NCBI RefSeq assembly: GCF_001700325.1
Contig: NZ_MATO01000016.1
Span: forward strand, 1 to 64,000
Source of the DNA: Caryophanon latum
Lineage (GTDB): Bacteria; Bacillota; Bacilli; Bacillales_A; Planococcaceae
Reading direction: 5' to 3'
Length of the DNA stretch: 64,000 bases
Positions 10,741-18,619 of this stretch are shown here, piece by piece. The notes beneath the pieces were generated by a model. That model was not told where the DNA came from. It saw nothing but the letters and a program-made list of their open reading frames with translations, and ran no database searches. The first letter of the stretch is position 1. Each line of letters starts with the position of its first letter. Position numbers and translations under genes: made by a program.

Positions 10741-10813
10741 GCTGGGCGTGTGGTGAGATTTCTTGAAGAATAGCTCGTGCCTGAAGAACGCGAGCCGCAT
10801 AAAACGACTAGCA
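10741..10813 (+). repeat. Type B hairpin remnant inside intron domain IV
   Basis: Arms GCTGGGCGT and ACGACTAGC enclose GTGGTGAGATTTCTTGAAG, GAATAGCTCGTGCCT and CGCGAGCCGCA. These blocks match the type B repeat at 4929-5141 (AATAGCTCGTGCCT is identical there), but the inner stem is deleted. Nearby pieces AAGCTTGTTGATT (10684-10696) and CGAGTAACG resemble the minus-strand tail and the GAGTAACCG block. It lies between the ribozyme core and domain V, the position of domain IV. Confidence 0.7.
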
Positions 10814-10858
10814 GACATCAAAATGAATCAATGAATTTAAATCAGTAAAACGATGGAA

Positions 10859-10893
10859 CGCCGTGTGAGTGTGAAAGCCTCATGCACGGTGTG
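10859..10893 (+). ncRNA. Group II intron domain V
   Basis: The lower stem is ACGCCGTG with CACGGTGT and holds a CGC catalytic triad. The right side has a two-base TG bulge, and the upper stem is TGAG/CTCA capped by a GAAA-type loop (TGAAAG). The size, bulge and loop are those of group II domain V, the catalytic heart of the ribozyme. Confidence 0.85.
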
Positions 10894-10941
10894 GGACGGG
10901 GGAAAAGCTGGTGATAACTTCAAAGGCTTACCTATCGTCAT

Positions 10942-12347
10942 ATTTCTCCGGCGAATATCAGCCACAAGCGCATAACTACACGAAAGTGCTGTTTGGTGAG
11001 GATTATGTTTTCCGTGCTGGCACGATCGGTACCGTTGCTGAAAAAACTGCGTACGGTTACGTAAAAGGCTACGCAACAGACAATAATTTAATGATTCGCC
11101 CGCCTGAAGTGGATCGTCTCGTACAAGGTTGTACAGGCGTAAAGCGAACGACAGGGCAACATCCAGGCGGTATTATCGTTGTTCCAGATTACATGGACAT
11201 TTACGACTTTACGCCAGTGCAATATCCAGCCGATGCGCAAGATTCAGAATGGAAGACGACGCATTTTGACTTCCACTCGATTCATGACAACATTTTAAAG
11301 CTCGATATTCTCGGACACGATGATCCGACGATGATTCGCATGCTGCAAGATTTATCGGGCATTGATCCGAAAACAATTCCGACTGACGATCCGATTGTTA
11401 TGAACATTTTCTCATCGACAGAATCGCTCGGTGTCACACCGGAGCAAATCGGTACGAAAACAGGGACGCTCGGCATTCCAGAGTTCGGTACAAAGTTCGT
11501 CCGTCAAATGCTTGAGAGCACGAAGCCGTCAACGTTTAGTGAGCTCGTGCAAATTTCAGGGCTGTCGCACGGTACGGACGTATGGCTCGGCAACGCGGCA
11601 GAGCTCATTAAAGAAGGAACGTGCGTGCTATCAGAAGTAATCGGCTGTCGTGATGACATTATGGTGTATTTAATTTATCAAGATTTAGAGCCGTCATTTG
11701 CGTTTAAAATTATGGAATCGGTGCGTAAAGGAAAAGGCTTATCAGAAGAGATGGAAGCGGAAATGCGTGATAAAAAAGTCCCGGAATGGTATATCGATTC
11801 GTGTAAAAAGATAAAATATATGTTTCCAAAGGCTCACGCGGCTGCATACGTACTCATGGCAGTGCGTATCGCGTGGTTTAAAGTGCATTACCCAATTTTA
11901 TATTACACAGCGTACTTTACCGTGCGTGCGTCAGACTTTGATTTACTAACGATGACGAAAGGCTCGCAAATGATTCGTTCCAAAATTGACGAAATTAATT
12001 TGAAGGGGCTTGATGCAGCACCGAAAGAGAAATCTCTACTAACGGTGCTTGAAATTGCGCTTGAAATGTGTGAGCGTGGTATTACGATGCAAAAGGTCGA
12101 TCTATATCGCTCCGAGGCGGCGGATTTCGTCATCGATGGACAGACAATCATTCCGCCATTTAATGCAATTCCAGGGCTAGGCGAAAACGTAGCGAAGCAA
12201 ATTGTAGCAGCGCGTAAAGATGGGGAGTTTTTATCGAAGGAAGACTTGCAACAACGCGGTCGTGTATCGAAAACGCTCATTGAATATATGGATCAAATGG
12301 GGTGCTTAGAGGGCATGCCGGATGCGAACCAATTATCGTTGTTTTAA
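10942..12347 (+). CDS. polC: DNA polymerase III PolC, 3' exon
   Basis: The second exon encodes about 468 residues. It completes the palm ([20 protein letters not shown]), then gives the fingers, the helix-hairpin-helix region ([20 protein letters not shown]) and the C-terminal peptide NQLSLF. That peptide fits the consensus for binding the DnaN sliding clamp. No ribosome binding site or suitable start is seen at the exon boundary. Free-standing reading frames beginning at 10911 use a codon inside the intron, so I treat this only as the spliced continuation of 7095-10032. The combined length is close to the usual size of about 1440 residues. Confidence 0.94.
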
Positions 12348-12429
12348 TGAAACACCGCTTTTTTCGTGATGATGCGTTTGCAATTGCTGTAGGAAGTGTG
12401 CGCATTGCTTATGTGACGCGGCTTTCGAT

Positions 12430-12458
12430 TTGCATTCTAGTGCTTACTATGCTATTCT
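12430..12458 (+). promoter_or_regulatory. Candidate sigma-A promoter of the rimP-nusA-infB operon
   Basis: TTGCAT (12430-12435) and TATTCT (12453-12458) are separated by 17 bp. It lies downstream of polC but upstream of the hairpin at 12494, so transcripts from it must pass that hairpin. Confidence 0.5.
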
Positions 12459-12493
12459 AGTTAATAATTAATTGTTGAAAAACAAACGTTGAT

Positions 12494-12526
12494 GAAAGAG
12501 TGGGACCTTCCCGCTCTTTTCTCTTT
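12494..12526 (+). terminator. Terminator or attenuator between polC and rimP
   Basis: AAGAGTGGGA pairs with TCCCGCTCTT (one G-T pair) and a T-rich run follows. It can end polC transcription. Because only 33 bp lie between it and rimP, it may also act as an attenuator in the rimP leader. Confidence 0.8.
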
Positions 12527-12559
12527 GTTTGCGAGTAAGACAGAAGTCAGGGGGATTTT

Positions 12560-13030
12560 ATGAGCAATGTAACGTCAGTTATCGAAGCGTATGTCACGCC
12601 GATTGTCGAAGAGCTAAATTTAGTGTTAGTCGATGTCGAATTTGTTAAAGAAGGTCGTGACTGGTTTTTACGCGTCTATGTAGATACTCCTGAAGGCGGG
12701 ATTGATATTGAGCAATGTGTACAAGTGAGCGAACGCTTGAGTATTGTACTGGATGAACACGATCCAATTGAGCAAAACTACTATTTAGAAGTATCATCAC
12801 CAGGGGCAGAGCGTCCACTAAAAACAGACGACGATTATCACAATGCCATTGGAAAACTCGTTTTCGTCAAAACATATGAACCAATTAAAGATATGAAAGA
12901 ATTTCTTGGCACGTTAGATTTTTATGATGGACAAACATTACAAGTTACGATTCGTATTAAAACACGTAAAGTAACAGTAACAATCGAAAAAGAAAAAGTT
13001 GCGCTTGCTCGTCATGCGATTGACTTTTAG
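12560..13030 (+). CDS. rimP: Ribosome maturation factor RimP
   Basis: RimP binds the 30S precursor and is needed for correct assembly of the small subunit. The 156-residue protein carries the family segments DVEFVKEGRDWFLRVYVD (about 25-42), GGIDIEQCVQVSERLS and EVSSPGAERPLK. The length is normal. The ATG follows CAGGGGGA. It opens the classical rimP-nusA-ylxR-ylxQ-infB-rbfA operon. Confidence 0.96.
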   Translation: MSNVTSVIEAYVTPIVEELNLVLVDVEFVKEGRDWFLRVYVDTPEGGIDIEQCVQVSERLSIVLDEHDPIEQNYYLEVSSPGAERPLKTDDDYHNAIGKLVFVKTYEPIKDMKEFLGTLDFYDGQTLQVTIRIKTRKVTVTIEKEKVALARHAIDF

Positions 13031-13055
13031 CATAATTTAGGAGTGAATAAATAAA

Positions 13056-14186
13056 ATGGGCAGTGAATTGCTAGATGCGCTAGTTGCGCTTGAAACAGAA
13101 AAAGGTATTTCTCGTGAGGTTTTAATTGAAGCGATTGAAGCAGCTTTAGTAACAGCATACAAACGCAACTTCAATCAGGCGCAAAATGTGCGTGTAGATT
13201 TAAATTTAGACAAAGGCACAATGCTTGTATTCTCACGTAAAGACGTTGTAGATGAAGTAACGGACGACCGTCTAGAAATTTCATTAGAAGATGCACAAAT
13301 GATCAACCCGGTATTTGAAATCGGTGACATCGTAGAGCAGGAAGTAACGCCGAGCAACTTCGGTCGTATCGCCGCACAAACAGCGAAACAAGTCGTAACG
13401 CAGCGTGTACGTGAAGCGGAGCGTGGTAAAATTTACGAGGAGTATGTAGAACGCGAAGATGACATCGTAAATGGCGTTGTAGAGCGTCTTGATGCACGTA
13501 ACATTTACGTAGGTATTGGCAAAATTGAAGCGGTATTACCGGTCAACGAGCAAATTCCAGGTGAAGCGTACAATCCGCATGACCGCATTAACGTCTACAT
13601 TACGAAAGTAGAGCGCACAACACGTGGTCCACAAGTTGTCGTATCTCGTACACATCCAGGTTTACTTCGCCGCTTATTTGAAAAAGAAGTGCCTGAAATT
13701 TTCGAGGGACTTGTTGAAATTAAGTCGATTGCGCGTGAAGCAGGTGACCGTTCAAAAATTTCTGTTTACACAGAAACGGAAGAAATCGATCCAGTTGGTT
13801 CATGTGTAGGAACAAAAGGTGGTCGTGTGCAAACGATCGTTAACGAGTTAAACGGTGAGAAAATCGACATCGTAGAATGGTCAGAAGATCCGATCGTATT
13901 CGTTGCGAATGCACTTAGCCCATCAAAAGTGTTAGACGTACAAGTAAACGAAGAAGAAAAATCGACGACAGTTGTTGTTCCAGATTACCAATTGTCATTA
14001 GCAATTGGTAAACGTGGTCAAAATGCGCGTTTAGCAGCAAAGCTAACGGGCTGGAAAATCGATATTAAATCAGAGACAGATGCGCGCGAACTAGGCATTT
14101 ATCCATCTGAAACGAGCGCTTACGTGCAGGAGCAATTCTCACAAGAGGACGTAACAGTTGATTTATATCAAGATGACGAAGAATAA
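13056..14186 (+). CDS. nusA: Transcription termination/antitermination protein NusA
   Basis: NusA binds RNA polymerase and nascent RNA and modulates pausing, termination and antitermination. The 376 residues contain the N-terminal polymerase-binding domain (MGSELLDALVALETEKGISRE, given here in part), an S1 domain around 135-200 (GVVERLDARNIYVGIGKIEAVLP, in part), and two KH domains (GSCVGTKGGRVQ and AIGKRGQNARLAAKLTGWKID). There is no long acidic C-terminal extension of the proteobacterial type. It is followed closely by ylxR. In other Firmicutes the operon responds to NusA itself; nothing visible here proves that. Confidence 0.97.
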   Translation: MGSELLDALVALETEKGISREVLIEAIEAALVTAYKRNFNQAQNVRVDLNLDKGTMLVFSRKDVVDEVTDDRLEISLEDAQMINPVFEIGDIVEQEVTPSNFGRIAAQTAKQVVTQRVREAERGKIYEEYVEREDDIVNGVVERLDARNIYVGIGKIEAVLPVNEQIPGEAYNPHDRINVYITKVERTTRGPQVVVSRTHPGLLRRLFEKEVPEIFEGLVEIKSIAREAGDRSKISVYTETEEIDPVGSCVGTKGGRVQTIVNELNGEKIDIVEWSEDPIVFVANALSPSKVLDVQVNEEEKSTTVVVPDYQLSLAIGKRGQNARLAAKLTGWKIDIKSETDARELGIYPSETSAYVQEQFSQEDVTVDLYQDDEE

Positions 14187-14221
14187 TAAGTAAAGTCGAT
14201 TGAAAAGGGAAGGTGATTCTC

Positions 14222-14500
14222 ATGGCGATCCAAAAGAAAGTACCTTTACGAAAATGTGTCGCTACGGGTGAAATGTTGCCGAAAAAGTCGATGATTCGCG
14301 TTGTGCGTTCAAAGGAAGGCGAAGTATCTGTAGATGTTACAGGGAAAAAGTCTGGACGCGGGGCATATGTTTCAAAATCCGAGCAAGCAGTAGAAATTGC
14401 CCGTAAAAAAAATGTTTTAGGTCATCAGCTTGAAGCAGAAGTACAAGAGGAAGTGTACGAAGAGCTTTTACGCATCATTCGTCGAGAAACAATTTTATGA
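14222..14500 (+). CDS. ylxR: YlxR/RnpM family RNA-binding protein
   Basis: A small DUF448 protein of 92 residues; the B. subtilis homologue, renamed RnpM, modulates RNase P. The family start KKVPLRKCVATGEMLPKKSM and the motif KKSGRGAYVSKS near 45-56 are present. ATG 14222 has GGAAGGTGA upstream; GTG 14213 would overlap that ribosome binding site. The stop codon overlaps the ATG of ylxQ by four bases (ATGA), so the two are coupled. Confidence 0.93.
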   Translation: MAIQKKVPLRKCVATGEMLPKKSMIRVVRSKEGEVSVDVTGKKSGRGAYVSKSEQAVEIARKKNVLGHQLEAEVQEEVYEELLRIIRRETIL

Positions 14501-14820
14501 TGACACCACAGCAACAAATTATTCAAATGCTTGGTCTTGCTGCGCGTGCTCGTAAAATTATTACCGGAGAAGAGCTTGTCGTAACAGCGGTTCGCAACGG
14601 TTCTGCCAAACTTGTATTCCTTGCAGACGATGCATCAAAAAACAGCAATAAGAAAATTCAAGATAAATGCACGTATTATAAAGTGCCGTATGCGATTTTT
14701 GGCGATCGATATACACTTGGCCAGGCAACAGGAAAAGAAGCTCGCGTCACAGTGGCGATTACAGATGCAGGCTTTGCAAAGAAGCTGAAAAGTTTAATCG
14801 CGCAAATTAACGAAGCGTAA
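14497..14820 (+). CDS. ylxQ: L7Ae-family ribosomal protein YlxQ
   Basis: A 107-residue member of the L7Ae/L30e/S12e family, which binds kink-turn RNA. The segments GLAARARKIITGEE, AKLVFLADDASKNS and VPYAIFGDRYTLGQATGKEARV match the family. B. subtilis YlxQ is a non-essential K-turn binder of uncertain role. It overlaps ylxR by four bases, and infB follows in the same frame after 45 bp. Confidence 0.93.
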   Translation: MMTPQQQIIQMLGLAARARKIITGEELVVTAVRNGSAKLVFLADDASKNSNKKIQDKCTYYKVPYAIFGDRYTLGQATGKEARVTVAITDAGFAKKLKSLIAQINEA

Positions 14821-14865
14821 CACCAAAAAACGGAACATACATCTTTAACGTATGCAAAAAAATCT

Positions 14866-16809
14866 ATGAGAGAAAAAGGGTATCAAAATATAAATATGAC
14901 ACAAAATTCTAATAATAATTCTAATAATAATCGTAGCAACAATAACAACAATCGTCGCGGAGGCAATCAACGTCCAAGACCAGGTATTAATGGAGGAAAG
15001 CGTCGTACGCACCGTCCACAGCCGGTTCCAATGAAGCAAAAAGAATTGCCAGAAAAAATTACTTTCTATGAATCATTATCAGTAGCGGAGTTAGCGAAAA
15101 AGTTACACCGTGAACCTTCTGAAATTATTAAAAAATTATTCATGCTTGGTGTAATGGCAACAATTAACCAAGAGCTTGATAAAGATGCAATCGAATTACT
15201 TTGTGCAGATTATGGCGTAGAAGTAGAAGAAGAAATTCGCATCGACAAAACAGATTTAGACACATACTTCGATGAAACAATCGTTGTTGTAGATGAAGAT
15301 GCACTTGAAGAGCGTCCACCAGTAGTAACAATTATGGGGCACGTTGACCATGGTAAAACAACGTTACTTGACTCAATTCGTAACACAAAAGTAACAGCGG
15401 GTGAAGCGGGCGGAATTACGCAACATATCGGGGCTTATCAAGTAGAAGCAAATGGTAAAAAAGTAACATTCCTAGATACACCAGGACATGCTGCATTCAC
15501 AACGATGCGTGCGCGTGGTGCATCTGTAACAGATATCGCCATTATTGTAGTAGCAGCTGATGATGGTGTAATGCCACAAACGGTTGAAGCGATCAACCAT
15601 GCTAAAGCAGCAGAAGTACCAATTATCGTAGCGGTAAACAAAATGGATAAGCCATCTGCAAATCCTGACCGCGTACAACAAGAATTAACAGAGCACGGCT
15701 TAGTACCTGAAGCATGGGGTGGCGAAACGATTTTCGTGCCGATTTCTGCTTTAAAAGGTGAAGGCATCGATGAATTACTTGAAATGGTTCTTTTAACTGC
15801 TGAAGTTGGAGAGCTAAAAGCAAACCCAACACGTACAGCAATCGGTTCTGTAATTGAAGCACAATTAGATAAAGGTCGCGGTGCAGTTGCGACACTTTTA
15901 GTGCAAGACGGTACGTTACGTGTAGGCGATCCAATCGTAGTCGGTCACGCATACGGTCGTGTTCGTGCAATGGTGAACGATTTAGGTCGTCGCGTGAAAG
16001 AAGCGGGTCCATCTACACCAGTAGAAGTAACGGGCTTAAACGAAGTACCGCAGGCGGGAGACCGTTTTGTAGTGTTCGGCGATGAAAAAACAGCTCGTCA
16101 AGTTGGTGAGTCTCGTTCGATGACAGCAATTCAAGCGCAACGTACAGAAAAGACACGTGTAACGCTTGATAACTTATTCGAACAAATGAGCCAAGGCGAA
16201 ATGAAAGAATTAAACTTAATCGTAAAAGCTGACGTACAAGGTACAGTGGAAGCGATGGCTGCATCACTTATGAAAATCGATGTAGAAGGCGTAAACGTGA
16301 AAATTATTCACACAGGCGCAGGTGCAATTACAGAGTCTGATATTTCATTAGCGGCTGCATCAAATGCAATCGTAATCGGCTTCAACGTACGTCCTGACGT
16401 AAACGCAAAACGTGCAGCAGATGAAGAAGGCGTAGATATCCGTTTACACCGCATCATCTATAAAGTAATCGAAGAAATCGAGCAAGCAATGAAAGGCTTA
16501 CTTGATCCAGAATTTGAAGAAAAAATCGTTGGACAAGCAGAAGTGCGTCAAACAATTAAAGTTTCAAAAGTTGGTACGATTGCTGGTTCTTACGTAATCG
16601 AAGGTAAAATGGTTCGCGATGCAGGCGTACGTGTAATTCGCGAAGGCATCGTTGTATTTGAAGGCGAGTTAGATTCATTAAAACGCTTCAAAGATGATGC
16701 GAAAGAAGTAGCAAAAGGTTACGAGTGTGGTATTACAATTAAAGGCTACAATGATGTTAAAGAAGGCGACATTATTGAAGCATTCGTAATGGAAGAAATT
16801 AAACGCTAA
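14866..16809 (+). CDS. infB: Translation initiation factor IF-2, short N-terminus
   Basis: IF-2 is the GTPase that places initiator tRNA on the ribosome and promotes subunit joining. It has an Asn/Arg-rich linker ([16 protein letters not shown]), an IF2N domain ([10 protein letters not shown]), G1 [10 protein letters not shown]3 DTPGHAAF and G4 NKMDK, then domains II-IV. At 647 residues it is shorter than Bacillus IF-2 (about 716), because the usual N-terminal domain beginning with an RVHEYAK-type sequence is absent. Only 45 bp separate it from ylxQ, so that domain cannot be hidden upstream. ATG 14866 has no clear ribosome binding site; ATG 14896 is an alternative, behind AAAGGG with long spacing. 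Confidence 0.93.
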   Translation: MREKGYQNINMTQNSNNNSNNNRSNNNNNRRGGNQRPRPGINGGKRRTHRPQPVPMKQKELPEKITFYESLSVAELAKKLHREPSEIIKKLFMLGVMATINQELDKDAIELLCADYGVEVEEEIRIDKTDLDTYFDETIVVVDEDALEERPPVVTIMGHVDHGKTTLLDSIRNTKVTAGEAGGITQHIGAYQVEANGKKVTFLDTPGHAAFTTMRARGASVTDIAIIVVAADDGVMPQTVEAINHAKAAEVPIIVAVNKMDKPSANPDRVQQELTEHGLVPEAWGGETIFVPISALKGEGIDELLEMVLLTAEVGELKANPTRTAIGSVIEAQLDKGRGAVATLLVQDGTLRVGDPIVVGHAYGRVRAMVNDLGRRVKEAGPSTPVEVTGLNEVPQAGDRFVVFGDEKTARQVGESRSMTAIQAQRTEKTRVTLDNLFEQMSQGEMKELNLIVKADVQGTVEAMAASLMKIDVEGVNVKIIHTGAGAITESDISLAAASNAIVIGFNVRPDVNAKRAADEEGVDIRLHRIIYKVIEEIEQAMKGLLDPEFEEKIVGQAEVRQTIKVSKVGTIAGSYVIEGKMVRDAGVRVIREGIVVFEGELDSLKRFKDDAKEVAKGYECGITIKGYNDVKEGDIIEAFVMEEIKR

Positions 16810-17087
16810 TGATCGTGTACGCTGAATGTGAGTTTATGATTCATACAGCACACTCGTTAAAAGAAAAGCGCGCCGTGTTGAAAAAAATGACGACGCGCAC
16901 GAAGCAAAAGTTTAATGTGTCGGTTGCTGAAATCGACCATCAAAATGTATGGCAACGAACGCGAATTGCGCTCGTTGCTGTTGCATCTTCAAAACTTGCA
17001 GCAGAGCAAGAAATTCAACGTGCCATTCGTTTTTTGCAGTCCAACCCAGAGTGGGAAGCAATTGACGTCTGGACCGAAAACTTATAA
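16809..17087 (+). CDS. ylxP: DUF503 family protein YlxP
   Basis: A 92-residue conserved protein found in nearly all Firmicute nusA-infB operons, with a ferredoxin-like fold. In B. subtilis it has been linked to late 30S assembly. It begins [20 protein letters not shown], as is typical. The ATG overlaps the infB stop by one base. RbfA follows after 16 bp, so it sits among ribosome biogenesis genes. Confidence 0.92.
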   Translation: MIVYAECEFMIHTAHSLKEKRAVLKKMTTRTKQKFNVSVAEIDHQNVWQRTRIALVAVASSKLAAEQEIQRAIRFLQSNPEWEAIDVWTENL

Positions 17088-17103
17088 ACAGAGGTGACAT
17101 GAG

Positions 17104-17448
17104 ATGTCTTTACGTTCAAATCGTGTTGCAGAGCAAATGAAAAAAGAGCTTGGTGATATTATTACACGCAAAATTAAAGACCCACGAGTTGGCTTCATCA
17201 CAGTAACAGATGTAGCAGTAACAGGGGATCTGCAACAAGCGACTGTATATATTACATCACTTGGTAACGACCGTGAGCGTGCAGAAGCATTAAAAGCGTT
17301 GGAAAAAGCGTCAGGCTTTATCCGTACTGAAATTGGTTCACGCATTCGCTTACGCCGTACACCAGAAATTTTCTTCGAGTTTGATTCTGCGATTGCATAC
17401 GGAAACAAAATCGACGCATTACTTCGTTCATTGCACGAAGAGAAATAA
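17104..17448 (+). CDS. rbfA: Ribosome-binding factor A
   Basis: RbfA is a KH-type 30S assembly factor acting on the 5' end of 16S rRNA. The 114-residue protein starts [19 protein letters not shown] and carries [20 protein letters not shown] and the [10 protein letters not shown] segment typical of the family. The ribosome binding site GAGGTGAC lies upstream of ATG 17104. Unlike in B. subtilis, a hairpin repeat and a terminator separate it from truB. Confidence 0.95.
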   Translation: MSLRSNRVAEQMKKELGDIITRKIKDPRVGFITVTDVAVTGDLQQATVYITSLGNDRERAEALKALEKASGFIRTEIGSRIRLRRTPEIFFEFDSAIAYGNKIDALLRSLHEEK

Positions 17449-17464
17449 TCGTTCAGTACGTCTA

Positions 17465-17590
17465 CAGATTGTTCGCGTTGTACGGCTCGCTTTCCCGGGG
17501 CGCGGCTTGAGCCTCCTCACCGCAAGCGGTTGCGGGGTCTCAAGTCTCGCGCTTTTCCCCGAGGAGTCTCGCCGTAACGCTTCCAATCTG
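17465..17590 (-). repeat. Type B hairpin repeat between rbfA and truB
   Basis: Outer arms CAGATTG and CAATCTG enclose ACGGCTCGCTTTCCCGGGGC and CCCCGAGGAGTCTCGCCGT. The inner stem is GCTTGAGCC/GTCTCAAG around a CACCGCAAGCGGTTGCG tip. It reads as a type B copy in minus orientation. The GCGCG/CGCGC step here replaces GCGTG/CACGC in other copies. Confidence 0.85.
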
Positions 17591-17637
17591 CTCAACGTCG
17601 GTTTACCGGACAGTGACGTGAATGAACATAAATTATA

Positions 17638-17678
17638 AAAAGCCTGCTCTGCATGAATTATGCGGGCAGGCTTTTTTT
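17638..17678 (+). terminator. Terminator directly abutting the truB ribosome binding site
   Basis: AAGCCTGC...GCGGGCAGGCTT forms a stable stem followed by seven T residues. The T run runs straight into AGGAGG of truB. It can separate the rbfA transcript from truB or act as an attenuator. Confidence 0.85.
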
Positions 17679-17693
17679 AGGAGGAAAACAAAG

Positions 17694-18605
17694 ATGAACG
17701 GCATTATCCCATTATGGAAAGAGCGCGGCATGACAAGTCATGACTGCGTATTTAAACTACGCAAAATTTTACGCACAAAAAAGGTTGGACATACAGGCAC
17801 GCTTGACCCAGGTGTTGAAGGCGTGTTACCAATTTGCATTGGCACGGCGACGCGCATTGCGGAATATTTAACAGACGCAGGGAAAACATACGAAGCGGTC
17901 ATTTCGATTGGGCGTACGACGACGACCGAAGATGCAGAAGGCGACACAGTAGAGGAAAACACCGCGCCAAAATCGTTTACACGCGCACAAATTGAAGACG
18001 CGCTTGCTTCATTAACAGGTGTCATTACACAAACGCCTCCGATGTACTCAGCCGTTAAAGTAAACGGTAAAAAATTGTATGAATATGCACGCGCTGGTCA
18101 AACAATTGAGCGTCCATCGCGCGAGGTGACGATTTATGACTTAACGTTACTAAGCGATGAAGCGGTATTTGAAGGGGATGAAGTACGCTTTTCAGTGCGC
18201 GTTGCATGCAGTAAAGGGACATATATTCGTACGCTTGCTGTTCAAATTGGTGAAGCACTCGGTTACCCAGCACATATGTATGAGCTTGTGCGCACAGCAT
18301 CTGGTACGTTTTCAAAAGATAACTGCTTCACGCTTGCGCAAGTGGCAGAATTGATGGAAAATGAGCAAATTGACGACGCATTATTGCCGGTTGAGCATGC
18401 GCTACGTGACTATCCGTACGTTGAAATTACGGCCGATGTGGAGAAGCAAATTCATAACGGTCAAGTGCTTCCGATGCACACATTACTACAAGAACATGAT
18501 AAAGTAGTGTTTGGGAAGAATCATAAAGCAGTCGCAATTTATATTGCGCATCCGACGAAAGAGCATATGATGAAGCCAGATAAAATGTTTCCAAATGTAG
18601 AATAG
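17694..18605 (+). CDS. truB: tRNA pseudouridine-55 synthase TruB
   Basis: TruB makes pseudouridine 55 in the T-loop of tRNAs. The 303-residue protein has the catalytic motif GHTGTLDPGVEGVLP near residues 33-47, where Asp 39 is the nucleophile, and the RVACSKGTYIRTLAVQIGE segment. The start at ATG 17694 follows AGGAGGAAAACAA. The upstream in-frame extension from 17622 runs through the terminator hairpin and is not used. RibF follows after 14 bp. Confidence 0.96.
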   Translation: MNGIIPLWKERGMTSHDCVFKLRKILRTKKVGHTGTLDPGVEGVLPICIGTATRIAEYLTDAGKTYEAVISIGRTTTTEDAEGDTVEENTAPKSFTRAQIEDALASLTGVITQTPPMYSAVKVNGKKLYEYARAGQTIERPSREVTIYDLTLLSDEAVFEGDEVRFSVRVACSKGTYIRTLAVQIGEALGYPAHMYELVRTASGTFSKDNCFTLAQVAELMENEQIDDALLPVEHALRDYPYVEITADVEKQIHNGQVLPMHTLLQEHDKVVFGKNHKAVAIYIAHPTKEHMMKPDKMFPNVE

Positions 18606-18619
18606 AAGGGAGTATGGGT

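Larger units (their letters stand above)
10033..10941 (+). mobile_element. Group II intron without an intron-encoded protein, in polC
   Basis: The 909-bp intervening sequence begins GTGCGAC, the group II 5' consensus, and ends ...CGTCAT, the usual AY 3' end. A domain V-like hairpin lies at 10859-10893, about 50 bases before the 3' end as expected, followed by a domain VI-like segment. Removing exactly 10033-10941 joins GACTTAA to ATTTCTCC. That restores DIDLNFSGEYQ, the conserved PolC palm sequence, in frame over 1447 residues. No reverse transcriptase or maturase ORF is present; the longest ORFs inside are under 80 codons. Splicing therefore probably relies on a maturase encoded elsewhere. 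The class was not determined. Confidence 0.9.

Noticed and set aside
10911-12347. A separate gene encoding a second polymerase fragment starting at 10911
   Set aside because: The start lies inside the intron, in domain VI, and splicing restores one continuous PolC frame exactly.
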